54,870 nt of DNA from Thiomargarita sp. (GTDB lineage Bacteria > Pseudomonadota > Gammaproteobacteria > Beggiatoales > Beggiatoaceae), in the NCBI GenBank assembly GCA_022729575.1, contig DZAL01000013.1:1-54870 (forward strand), read 5' to 3'. Position numbers and translations under genes: made by a program. Under the pieces are notes generated by a model. It saw nothing but the letters and a program-made list of their open reading frames with translations, had not been told where the DNA came from and searched no databases. Each line of letters opens with the position of its first letter. The first letter of the stretch is position 1. Of this stretch, positions 25,238 through 32,664 are shown piece by piece.

Positions 25238-26281
25238 ATGAAAATTACCGCCATCGGTGTCAATTCAGCGTTTGCTATCGGCCAATTTGAACAAGTTATT
25301 TTGACCAAAGAGGTGTTGGCATTCATTGCTAAATTATTAAAGTCACCCGAATTGAAAAATGTTTCTGAAGAAGACCTTGCCGCTGAAATTAATAAATTCA
25401 GTAAATCGTTTTATCTACCTAAATGGCAATCCAATTTTCTCATCGAATTTGAGATGCCTAGTAAACGTAATGGCGAGTCTCCTTATCGTTTATTGCTAGA
25501 TGCGGGAGGAGACGTGAGACATGCACTAAAAGCTCTCGGTTTATCGTCGGCCGATATTGATGGTGTTTATATTTCTCATCCCCATAACGACCATATTGGA
25601 GGGATGGAATACCTAGGTCTGACCACTTTGTTTAATCCCTTCTATACTAAATCGAAACGTGAATGGTTAGGCAGTCAATTCATTGCGGATAAATTATTTT
25701 TGGAACCCGCCTGGGGTGCCACTCCCCCTAAACATGTCAGACCAGACTTATTTATTCATAGAAAAGTGCTAGAGCCATTAAAGCGTGCCATTGGGCCCGG
25801 CTTAGATACCTTACAAGGCGTACCAGATGTCAATATTGAAACCTATTTTGATATTCATCTAATTGGAAAACAGGAAAATGGTGAGACTAGGAAACAAATT
25901 TTTGGTGACGGCGACGGTTACTGGACGGCTACCCCGATTTTTGCTATGCACGTCATTTCTAGTTCAGAGGAGATGGCCAGTTATGGTATCAGTTTACAAC
26001 ATTCAGAGGGTTACAATGTGTTAATGCCAACCGATACCCAACACATGATGCCGACGCAATTAACTTCACATTATCGAAAGGCTAATCGAATTTATATGGA
26101 TTGTGAAACCACCCCGTTTCGTTCTGGAGTACATCCCCATATTTCTGATTTAGTTGATAATTTAGACCCTGAGATACAGAAAAAATGTTTACTTTATCAT
26201 TATGATTTAGCCCCTCAAGTACCAGAAGGAATGTTTTGTGGCGTGTTAAAAATGGGCGATTCTCATAATTATCCAGAATAA
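25238..26281 (+). CDS. Metallo-beta-lactamase-fold hydrolase
   Basis: 347 residues. The MBL zinc motif H114-x-H116-x-D118-H119 is in YISHPHNDHIGGMEYLG. Later ligand candidates are the Asp in MPTDTQHMM and the His in LLYHYDLAP. Before the motif, NFLIEFEMPS and YRLLLDAGGDVRHALKAL form the expected strands. It is longer than minimal MBL hydrolases owing to an insert (~125-230). The class includes phosphodiesterases such as cyclic-nucleotide and RNA-processing enzymes; the substrate is unknown. GAGGA precedes the ATG. It stands alone after the qmcA operon. Confidence 0.75.
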   Translation: MKITAIGVNSAFAIGQFEQVILTKEVLAFIAKLLKSPELKNVSEEDLAAEINKFSKSFYLPKWQSNFLIEFEMPSKRNGESPYRLLLDAGGDVRHALKALGLSSADIDGVYISHPHNDHIGGMEYLGLTTLFNPFYTKSKREWLGSQFIADKLFLEPAWGATPPKHVRPDLFIHRKVLEPLKRAIGPGLDTLQGVPDVNIETYFDIHLIGKQENGETRKQIFGDGDGYWTATPIFAMHVISSSEEMASYGISLQHSEGYNVLMPTDTQHMMPTQLTSHYRKANRIYMDCETTPFRSGVHPHISDLVDNLDPEIQKKCLLYHYDLAPQVPEGMFCGVLKMGDSHNYPE

Positions 26282-26323
26282 AATTATACCACCCCCGACT
26301 TGATTGAGGAAAGCAGTTTAGCT

Positions 26324-26447
26324 GTGGCCAGGCCCCACTGCCATTAAGTTAAGGAATCCCCCGGTCAGGTTTTAACCTTGAAGGTCTGGTTTTAGACCTT
26401 CAAGGTTTCTTTGGCAGGCTTAACTTAACGGCATTGTGGCCAGGCCC
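26324..26447. mobile_element. Palindromic element flanked by 12-bp direct repeats
   Basis: GTGGCCAGGCCC occurs on both sides (about 26325-26336 and 26436-26447). Inside are inverted ends TGCCATTAAGTTAAG / CTTAACTTAACGGCA around AACCTTGAAGGTCTGGTTTT and its inverse. A related inverted copy lies at the right window edge. Confidence 0.65.
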
Positions 26448-26492
26448 AAGCACTCTTCACTCCTTAATCAAGGAGAAGTCTGGGGGGTGACC

Positions 26493-26963
26493 TTACGCCC
26501 GATGATAAGGGTGATGATTTAACCAACTCCAAGCTCGATATAATTGTTCGGCAACCACAATTCGTACTATCTGATGTGGCAAAGTCAATGCCGACAATGA
26601 CCACTGTTGTTGCGCCCGCTGCAAACATTCTTGAGTTAAGCCCTCGGGTCCACCTACCAACAAAGTAACGTTAGGATAGTGTTGTAACCACCGCGCTAAT
26701 TGTTGTGATAATTGAATACTGCTCCATTGTGGACCATGCTCATCTAACGCAATCACATAAGCCCCCGTCTTAATCTTCGCCAATATCTCCTCACTTTCTA
26801 GCCGTTGCAAGGCGGCTAAATTACTCGCTTTAGCACGTTTGCGCAATGGAACTTCAATTAACTCCAGTTGACAAGTCGTCGGTAAACGTTTGGCATATTC
26901 TTGATAGCCTTCGTTGATCCAAGCAGGTAGTCGCTGGCCTACGCAAATTAAATGGATCCGCAT
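26493..26963 (-). CDS. rlmH: 23S rRNA pseudouridine-1915 N3-methyltransferase
   Basis: 156 residues from the ATG at 26963 (E. coli RlmH 155). A SPOUT-class enzyme that methylates pseudouridine 1915 in helix 69 on the 70S ribosome. The start MRIHLICVGQRLPAWINEGY, the strand AYVIALDEHGPQWSSIQLSQ, the SAM knot NVTLLVGGPEGLTQECL and the C-terminus LTLPHQIVRIVVAEQLYRAW are all canonical, ending in HHPYHRA. Frame upstream of 26963 is repeat DNA. It is not with rsfS/ybeB here. Confidence 0.95.
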   Translation of the reverse strand: MRIHLICVGQRLPAWINEGYQEYAKRLPTTCQLELIEVPLRKRAKASNLAALQRLESEEILAKIKTGAYVIALDEHGPQWSSIQLSQQLARWLQHYPNVTLLVGGPEGLTQECLQRAQQQWSLSALTLPHQIVRIVVAEQLYRAWSWLNHHPYHRA

Positions 26964-27023
26964 AATTTTATATAGATAGTGAAGTATAAATTTTCTGGTA
27001 TAACAACCAGTGCCTTTGGAAAT

Positions 27024-27130
27024 GCCGCTGGAGTCCAAATCTTCAAATTTGGACGAGACTGCTCAAGGTGAGATGGCGTTACCAAATCTGAAGATTTGGA
27101 CTCCAACGCCGTAACTTTAGCTTAACGGCA
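27024..27130. repeat. GGAGTCCAAATCTTC palindromes
   Basis: GGAGTCCAAATCTTCAAATT-TGGAC and ACCAAATCTGAAGATTTGGA-CTCC, followed by ACGCCGTAACTTTAGCTTAA-CGGCA. A matching block lies at about 50257-50375. Confidence 0.7.
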
Positions 27131-27185
27131 TAACCCGTATACGGGTACTCCTCTCCGGGTGCGTACACATACTGACTATTACGAT

Positions 27186-27905
27186 TTACACTTTAAGTCC
27201 ATTAGTGGTTAAAATTTGCGAAATCAACTGACAAACTTCTTGCACCTGTTCGAAGATAAAAAAATGTCCACCTGGAAACTCTTTCAGCACCAACGGTTGC
27301 ACACATTCTCGTTGCCAGGCTAACACCTCGGTGTAATTGGCTTCATGGTCTTGTATTCCTCTCAAAACGGTTAGCGGCAAGGTTAGAGGAGATTGAGGTC
27401 GATAGCTCCAGGTTTCCACGGCTTGAAAATCGGCCCGTAACAGCGGTTCAAAAAAATCTATCAATTCGGCATGTTCTAGTATTTCAGGGGGACAGCCTTC
27501 AAGTTCTCTCAATTTGGCGACAAATTGGGATTTGGACAACTGGTATTTGAACTCTGTGGTTGGCACCGAGGGAGCATGATGACCACTGACAATCAAATGT
27601 AGAGGTAGCGGCAAGTTGGCTTGAGTGAGCCGTTGTGTCACTAAATACCCTAAGTAGGCACCCATACTATGACCAAAAATAGCATAAGGTTGAGTCAGAC
27701 CGTCGTCCTGAAGTGTACGCAACACGTCTTCAGTCATCAAATCTAAATTAGTCAGCAACGGTTCTTTTATTCGTTTACCCCGACCTGGTAATTCTATCGG
27801 CTTGAGGTTAATAAATTCGGGTAGATGCTTCTTAAAAATTCGGTACGAATAGCTATTTCCACCGGCAAAAGGTAAGCAATAGAGGGTTATTTGGGGTTGA
27901 GTCAT
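27186..27905 (-). CDS. Type II thioesterase (alpha/beta hydrolase)
   Basis: 239 residues. The GrsT/SrfA-D pattern is clear: LYCLPFAGGNSYSYRIFKKH, IELPGRGKRI, the nucleophile S80 in IFGHSMGAYLGY, LRGIQDHEANYTEVLAWQ, and the catalytic His in FPGGHFFIF. Such enzymes remove stalled acyl groups from NRPS/PKS carrier proteins. No NRPS or PKS gene occurs in the window, so it is an orphan or serves a distant cluster. Complete and intact. Confidence 0.9.
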   Translation of the reverse strand: MTQPQITLYCLPFAGGNSYSYRIFKKHLPEFINLKPIELPGRGKRIKEPLLTNLDLMTEDVLRTLQDDGLTQPYAIFGHSMGAYLGYLVTQRLTQANLPLPLHLIVSGHHAPSVPTTEFKYQLSKSQFVAKLRELEGCPPEILEHAELIDFFEPLLRADFQAVETWSYRPQSPLTLPLTVLRGIQDHEANYTEVLAWQRECVQPLVLKEFPGGHFFIFEQVQEVCQLISQILTTNGLKV

Positions 27906-27988
27906 ACGATTTCCTAAAAAGTAAGGAGTGAATAATAGAGCATGGATAATAAATACTGTATGTAAGTCTTAGAACTGGTTTGAAATCT

Positions 27989-28187
27989 GGTAGTCCCTAC
28001 CAACTAATGGAGGTATTAAAATCCAGGTGCTAACTTTCCGAAACCTTACCAGTTTTAGGTTTCCTAAACCTCACAGGTTTAGGAAACCTCGGCGATTCTA
28101 AGTTTCCTAAACCTCAAAGGTTTAGGAAACTTTGAGCTTTGATAACTCATTGAATGTTAACACCTCCATTGGTTTGGAGGGACTACC
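27989..28187. mobile_element. TIR element GGTAGTCCCTACCAAC (copy 2)
   Basis: The ends GGTAGTCCCTACCAACTAAT-GGAGG and the inverted GGTAGTCCCTCCAAACCAAT-GGAGG match copy 1 (20524-20700). The centre has three TTTCCTAAACCT/AGGTTTAGGAAAC palindromes, more than copy 1. Confidence 0.75.
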
Positions 28188-28188
28188 A

Positions 28189-28490
28189 CGGATTGACGAA
28201 ATGAACGGATTATATCAGAACCTGTTTAAAAAAGCAAGTAGTGGTTGGTAGTGATAAATGTGGGTGGTAATCTAGGACTGCCAGTCCTTGTGAGTAACCC
28301 CCAATTCTCACTCCTGATGACAGAAGATGCTAAACCTGACAGGTCTTCGGGACCTATCAGGTTTGACCCTAAACCTATCAGGTTTGATAAGTCCAAGAAA
28401 AACCACAATAATACTACAAAAGAGTAAAACTTCCATTATTCCAACCTTTCAGTTATAATCATTTTGACAGGGGAACAACGTGTCATCACC
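28189..28490 (+). repeat. Duplicate of the glyQ 5' region, incl. start codon scrap
   Basis: 28367-28490 matches 46915-47063: CCCTAAACCTATCAGGTTTG, CCAAGAAAAACCACAATAAT, CATTATTCCAACCTTTCAGT, then GGGGAACAACGTGTCATCAC, i.e. the glyQ GTG start and three codons. About 25 bp before the SD are deleted. The left part (28191-28253) matches 44275-44340 and 46680-46728. Not coding. Confidence 0.8.
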
Positions 28491-28577
28491 ACAAAAGAGT
28501 AACGCTTGAAAAATGTAACGACAAGTGAGAAGATAGCAGTCCAAATTTAAAAATTTGGACTCCAACGTATTTATTAA

Positions 28578-28710
28578 CTCACCTTACGCATAGTTAACTC
28601 AACCACCCCTAGCCCCTCCTGGCTAAGGCGTGGAATATCCCCTGCGAATTCCGTGATGCTACTCCCCTCCTTACCAAGGAGGGGTTGGGGGTGGTAGTGC
28701 GTAAGGTGAA
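28578..28710. repeat. CCCCTCC palindromic repeat with CACCTTACGCA ends
   Basis: Ends CTCACCTTACGCA / GTGCGTAAGGTGA; inner arms AACCACCCCTAGCCCCTCCT / AGGAGGGGTTGGGGGTGGT. Immediately upstream of the EACC1-like gene. Confidence 0.8.
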
Positions 28711-28742
28711 TTATTAACATTATCAACCAGAGGATAACCATA

Positions 28743-29150
28743 ATGACTCACTCAGCACCTAAAGAATTTACTATTACTTTCAAAGGGGTGTCATCGGCCC
28801 AAGCCAATCAATTGGCAGAAGAATTGCGTAGCTTATTGCGAAGAGAAATGGGTAACGCGCTGGAAGTGACACGCCATAAAGAGGACCCTAATACGCTAGA
28901 TGAAGGAGGCGCACTGATTATTCTTCTGGCTGCCACGGCCGCCATGGGGGTCCATAGTCCTAACACTATGAGCGAAGCCTTACTCACAGCTACTTTAGTA
29001 GAATTTGCTCATCAATACGGCGTAGAAATACAACTAGAGGATAAATTAGGCCAGATTTTTCAAATTGCCAAAAATATTTCTCATACCGTTATGGAAGAAG
29101 TTAAACATCGTCTCCAAAAGTTTTTCCAAAAGGATAAAGACGACCAGTAA
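28743..29150 (+). CDS. EACC1-like small protein of the caspase module
   Basis: 135 residues. The pattern SAQANQLAEELRSLLRREMG, a charged beta stretch (LEVTRHKEDPNTLDEGG), then a Gly/Ala-rich hydrophobic segment (ALIILLAATAAMGVH) and LTATLVEFAHQYGVEIQLED. This resembles the effector-associated constant component EACC1, small proteins found beside caspase and STAND effectors (established association, not activity). The C-terminal ~30 residues are a basic helix. It stands 106 bp before the caspase gene in the same direction with a family-3 palindrome between. Start: the ATG at 28743 after AGAGGA. The assignment is tentative. Confidence 0.5.
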   Translation: MTHSAPKEFTITFKGVSSAQANQLAEELRSLLRREMGNALEVTRHKEDPNTLDEGGALIILLAATAAMGVHSPNTMSEALLTATLVEFAHQYGVEIQLEDKLGQIFQIAKNISHTVMEEVKHRLQKFFQKDKDDQ

Positions 29151-29168
29151 CATCAAACCCATCAAGCC

Positions 29169-29221
29169 CAGGAGTACAAAGCGGAGCTTTGTCTTTGTCA
29201 AAGCTCCGCTTTGGACTCCTG
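29169..29221. repeat. CAGGAGTACAAAGCGGAGCTTTG palindrome (family 3)
   Basis: Arms CAGGAGTACAAAGCGGAGC and GCTCCGCTTTGGACTCCTG. Between the EACC1-like and caspase genes. Confidence 0.8.
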
Positions 29222-29256
29222 AGATATTAAATTTATAACATTACCAATTTTTCATT

Positions 29257-31125
29257 ATGAGCACCACCTCTTTCGACCCGCAAAAAACCCTAGTCATCTT
29301 ACTAGGGGCTTCCGCTTGGCCCCAGCAACGTGAGACACTTCGTCATAACTATCCTGATGACAATAACCCCTTCAAACGTTCGGTAGCAGGAATGCAAAGT
29401 TATTTTCTGGATTATCTGAGGATACCCAAAGATCATCTCAAAAATTTATTTGATGTCAAGGAGAATGCGAACAGTCTATTTACTCAAATAGACGAGTTTC
29501 TCGAAACTCATAAATCAACTACCAATGATGTCTTCATCTACTACGTAGGACACGGCACTTTACTTGATAAGGAATTATCTTTAGCTATTCCGGCCGCCAA
29601 AGATAATGATTACGACTTGCCCATGCAAAAATTATGGCGCGGCTTGGGAAAAATCGTGCCACAAGCACGTTGCTATTTTCTCCTCGATGCCTGTTATTCT
29701 GGCAAAATTACTCAACTTCCTGCCAAATCACCAATGGGGCCTAAATCTGCCGTCTTGTTCTGTTCTTCTCCCCCCGAAAAACCGTCGTTTGTTAGACAAA
29801 ATGGGGAACAACAAAATGTCACCGTTTTTACCGAAGCCTTACTGAAAACGTTACGGGGAGAAAATCCGCAACTCAAGATTTCTCCTGTTACCTGGTCTTT
29901 TCGAGACATTGAGTCACCCGTGAAACAATTTATCAAGAATCATTATCCGGACGTGGCGGAACCCCAATTTTCTTCCACAGGAGACCAAGGTGTGGTTGAA
30001 AATCTCAAAGTTTTTCCCAACCGTTGGTTAACCCGCTGGTTGGAATCCATTCGAGGGAAACTATCTCAACAGCGAGGCGAACTTCAACCTATTTATAAAG
30101 CCGTGGCTTCTTATCTGAAGGAGTTAGAAAGCAGAGGCCTCCAAAATCCCGATAGTGAGAAGACTGACCCACTAGACACCTGGTTTGCGGCCAAACTCAG
30201 TGACCAGGAACTGATCACCGCCTGGCAAAGTCACCAGACTCCTTCCAAACCCAATTACCCAGACTGGTCGGACAAGTTACAACAAGGCAGAATCGTTATC
30301 TTTTTGGGTGCCAATGTGCCCCGCGACGATATATCGTCCAACCTCTTCAACGAGTTGAAAGATACTTTGGAATATGACTCATTTAAGGGTGAGTTATCGG
30401 AATTATGTGAATACATGGAGATGGAAACAAGTCGAGCACGTCTCTGTCAGAAAACGGCAGAGTTCATTGACTCTATTTCTTTGCCGGCACCTACGCCCGC
30501 CGAACTTTACCAGTTATTGGCCCAAGTGAAGGCGCCGCTGGTGTTAATTTCCAGTGAATATACCAACTTACTGGACCAGGCATTTGAGGCCCAGCAGAAA
30601 AAATTTGTCGTCCTCTCGCCTCTCAATGACTGGGAAAATAGTAAAAATGCTGGCAAGTTATGGCAAAGATATTCGGCGCCGAATGCCAGTCCAGAGGCTG
30701 TAGGAGGAGAAGACATGGACTGCTTGGATTTTTTAAACCGAGATTATTCCGTGATTTATAAGATTCGTGGTTGTGTCAAATCGGATAATAAACGCCTACT
30801 CTTGTCGGAAAACCATTACTTTAAATTTGCTTGCCGGATTCAACAGGCCATTCCCAATAGTCTAGTGAATCTGATTAACACTTGGGGACTCTGGTTTATC
30901 GGTCATCATCCCAACACCTGGGAAGACCGGTTACTGATTCAAACGATTCTCCAACGATGTCAGCGCACTGACCGGGAGGCGAATAGAATGGCCATCGACG
31001 AGGGAGCAACCGACCGCTTTATCGGAAGATTTTGGCAACACCGCGAGGTTGACAGTTATAAGGTGGGTGTGAGAGAATTTGTGCGGGAGTTAAAGAAGCA
31101 ACCCCCATTTAATTCCCACGCCTAA
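29257..31125 (+). CDS. Caspase-like peptidase fused to degenerate SIR2-like domain
   Basis: 622 residues, soluble. Residues 1-260 form a peptidase C14 domain: KTLVILLGASAWP, catalytic H99 in FIYYVGHGTL and C146 in FLLDACYSGKI, then SAVLFCSSPPEK. A helical linker (270-335) leads to a SIR2-like domain (340-615). It shows IVIFLGANVPRDD, LVLISSEYTNLLDQAF at the TTNYDxLLE position, VIYKIRGCV at the KLHGD position, LLLSENHYFKF, and LWFIGHHPNTWEDRLLI (the F-L-G-Y-S-D-DFR motif). The SIR2 catalytic Asn reads E434 and the His reads R504, so NAD hydrolysis by the usual mechanism is unlikely. Family context suggests a defence or cell-death effector, with the SIR2-like part as sensor or scaffold. Confidence 0.82.
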   Translation: MSTTSFDPQKTLVILLGASAWPQQRETLRHNYPDDNNPFKRSVAGMQSYFLDYLRIPKDHLKNLFDVKENANSLFTQIDEFLETHKSTTNDVFIYYVGHGTLLDKELSLAIPAAKDNDYDLPMQKLWRGLGKIVPQARCYFLLDACYSGKITQLPAKSPMGPKSAVLFCSSPPEKPSFVRQNGEQQNVTVFTEALLKTLRGENPQLKISPVTWSFRDIESPVKQFIKNHYPDVAEPQFSSTGDQGVVENLKVFPNRWLTRWLESIRGKLSQQRGELQPIYKAVASYLKELESRGLQNPDSEKTDPLDTWFAAKLSDQELITAWQSHQTPSKPNYPDWSDKLQQGRIVIFLGANVPRDDISSNLFNELKDTLEYDSFKGELSELCEYMEMETSRARLCQKTAEFIDSISLPAPTPAELYQLLAQVKAPLVLISSEYTNLLDQAFEAQQKKFVVLSPLNDWENSKNAGKLWQRYSAPNASPEAVGGEDMDCLDFLNRDYSVIYKIRGCVKSDNKRLLLSENHYFKFACRIQQAIPNSLVNLINTWGLWFIGHHPNTWEDRLLIQTILQRCQRTDREANRMAIDEGATDRFIGRFWQHREVDSYKVGVREFVRELKKQPPFNSHA

Positions 31126-31136
31126 TTTGTAAGTCT

Positions 31137-31183
31137 AGGAGTACCAAGCGGAGCTTTGTACAAAGCTCCGCTTGGTACTCCTG
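31137..31183. repeat. AGGAGTACCAAGCGG palindrome (family 3)
   Basis: Perfect arms AGGAGTACCAAGCGGAGCTT-TGTAC / AAGCTCCGCTTGGTACTCCT. Lies between the caspase gene and the next ORF. Confidence 0.85.
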
Positions 31184-31189
31184 GTTTTG

Positions 31190-31708
31190 ATGGAAAATAA
31201 CATGAACATACCGACTTTTCAAGCCAGTTTAGTGGACCACGAAACCACAAAACATATTTATTTACAACGGGTTAATCAATTTTATACGCAAGTGAAAACT
31301 TGGTTAGGCGACCAAGATTACTCCTTCTTAACGGTGCCCCACATTTTTAAAGACGAATTTGGCACCTATCAGGGAGAAAAAATGGCCATCAAACTTAAGA
31401 AAAAGGCTACCCTCCAGAAGAATTTTGATCAGCCCTTGTTAGCCGAATTAACGCCGATGGGTGCTTCTTCTCTGTTAGGTGAAGGCGTGATCGAAGTCAG
31501 CGGGTGGCTGACTATGGAACCCCTGGCCTATTTACCCAAAGGAGAACCTACCTTGACGTTGCCATCGGGAGAAAAGCAACCGATGTTGGAAGGAGTCCAT
31601 CAAGACGGTTGGTATTTGTTAAGAGACCCTCGCACCCGTCAAGCGCGGTTGGTGGATGAGGCATCCTTGTTCACTCTTATTACATTGGTCAGTGACTATG
31701 AATTTTAA
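31190..31708 (+). CDS. Uncharacterised protein downstream of the caspase gene
   Basis: 172 residues from the ATG at 31190, or 168 from 31202; neither has a strong SD. No family recognised. N-terminal half: SLVDHETTKHIYLQRVNQFY with an amphipathic helix, then a basic strand (GEKMAIKLKKKATLQKNF). The C-terminal half is beta-rich (GEGVIEVSGWLTMEPLAYLP, MLEGVHQDGWYLLRDPRTRQ). No membrane segment or catalytic motif. It is third in the EACC1-like/caspase set, separated from each neighbour only by a family-3 palindrome. A fourth frame starts inside its last codons. Confidence 0.6.
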   Translation: MENNMNIPTFQASLVDHETTKHIYLQRVNQFYTQVKTWLGDQDYSFLTVPHIFKDEFGTYQGEKMAIKLKKKATLQKNFDQPLLAELTPMGASSLLGEGVIEVSGWLTMEPLAYLPKGEPTLTLPSGEKQPMLEGVHQDGWYLLRDPRTRQARLVDEASLFTLITLVSDYEF

Positions 31709-31751
31709 TCCGCTAGATTCACTGTGGGAAGAGTACAAGACTAAGTACTGA
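31698..31751 (+). pseudogene. Start fragment of a fourth gene, cut by a palindromic repeat
   Basis: ATG at 31698 overlaps the end of the previous gene in another frame and reads MNFNPLDSLWEEYKTKY before a stop. The last codons are already in the family-2 repeat at 31742. The overlapping start is typical of an operon gene, so the repeat probably cut off its body. Confidence 0.45.
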
Positions 31752-31847
31752 AGCAGAAATTCGGCGGTATTTTCCCTCACCCCCGGCCCCTCTCCCAGAG
31801 GGAGAGGGGCGAAAGAAAATAGGAGAAAATTTCTGCTTCAGTACTTA
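31742..31847. repeat. AAGTACTGAAGC palindromic repeat (family 2, inverted copy)
   Basis: Ends TAAGTACTGAAGCAGAAATT and its exact inverse AATTTCTGCTTCAGTACTTA. The core runs in the opposite direction to the 5813 and 22011 copies. Confidence 0.85.
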
Positions 31848-31861
31848 CCACCGATAGTTTG

Positions 31862-32386
31862 ATGGTGTTTAGGCGGGCGGTTAAAACTCACCAAGCTATT
31901 TACCGATTACGGTTGTTGCAACGTACTTTTTTAGCGGAAGAGGTACCGACGATTCTCACCGACGATTCTCCCAATGACCAATCTATTGAGTTGGTAGAGA
32001 AAGACGTAATCAATGCCCAAAGCCGTATAGAAAAATTATTTGTCGTCAGTTTATGGGCTGAGTTTGAACGCTTTTTGAGAACCTATTTGCAAAGCAAGGG
32101 CACCATTTTAAAGACAGTGAGGCCAACTGGTTTGGGAGAGGCGATTTATACGCATTTTTCTGAAGAGGTGGAATATTGGAAACCGGATGAAATTCTGGAT
32201 TTTTTGAAATGGAATGTGCTAACCTGCAACGAACATCTGGCCGGGGAAGCCAAAGATATTTACCGCTACCGAAGTGCGATAGTGCATGGCAGACTGCCAG
32301 ATAAAAAAATTTATCCCAACTATGCACACACTAAGTTAAGTGGGATTATTGCTATTTTACTTCAGAAAGAGGAAGATGACCAATGA
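31862..32386 (+). CDS. HEPN-like protein
   Basis: 174 residues, helical. HEPN signature R137-S-A-I-V-H142 within IYRYRSAIVHGRLPD, preceded by VVSLWAEFERFLRTYLQSKG, which matches the first long helix pair of MAE_28990/RiboL-PSP HEPN proteins. Likely an RNase-type or RNA-binding toxin-associated protein. It starts 15 bp after a family-2 repeat with no SD, so the true start may have been lost. Its stop overlaps the next ATG (ATGA), making a HEPN-antitoxin-PIN operon. Confidence 0.6.
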   Translation: MVFRRAVKTHQAIYRLRLLQRTFLAEEVPTILTDDSPNDQSIELVEKDVINAQSRIEKLFVVSLWAEFERFLRTYLQSKGTILKTVRPTGLGEAIYTHFSEEVEYWKPDEILDFLKWNVLTCNEHLAGEAKDIYRYRSAIVHGRLPDKKIYPNYAHTKLSGIIAILLQKEEDDQ

Positions 32387-32664
32387 ATAAACCAGTGTCG
32401 TCGGTTGCCGAATTTTCGAAAATAGCGCAACAATTTTCACTGGCAGAATTAGAAACGCTGGTGGAAAGATTACAAACCTACATTAGACAACAACGTCAAC
32501 CCGTAGCAATGTCGTCAGTCCTAGAAACGACACCTCAAGGTATTGACCCTCTTGAGAAAATCATTGGGATGGTCCACAGTGGTGTGGCGGATTGGGCTGA
32601 CCAACACGATTACTATTTAGGGCAATCTATCGCTAAAAAACTATACACTACTCAGGATGATTAG
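32383..32664 (+). CDS. Putative antitoxin upstream of a PIN-domain gene
   Basis: 93 residues: an N-terminal helix (VAEFSKIAQQFSLAELETLV), a Gln-rich helix (ERLQTYIRQQRQP), a linker and a C-terminal SGVADWADQHDYYLGQSIAK tail. Such ~90-residue proteins precede PIN toxins in cyanobacteria and sulfur bacteria. It overlaps the HEPN gene by 4 bp, and its stop is directly followed by the PIN start. DNA-binding motif not clear. Confidence 0.6.
   Translation: MNKPVSSVAEFSKIAQQFSLAELETLVERLQTYIRQQRQPVAMSSVLETTPQGIDPLEKIIGMVHSGVADWADQHDYYLGQSIAKKLYTTQDD

Larger units (their letters stand above)
27906..28742. other. 837-bp repeat mosaic without genes
   Basis: Contains a TIR element (27989-28187), a segment duplicated from the glyQ upstream region (28189-28490), a TCCAAATTTAAAAATTTGGA palindrome (28537-28562) and a CCCCTCC palindromic repeat (28578-28710). 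A 60-codon frame here is an artefact of the palindromes. Confidence 0.8.

Noticed and set aside
28226..28427. Overlapping 60-codon ORFs on both strands
   Set aside because: Mirror frames of the CCTGACAGG / GGACTGCCAG palindromes in the duplicated glyQ leader.
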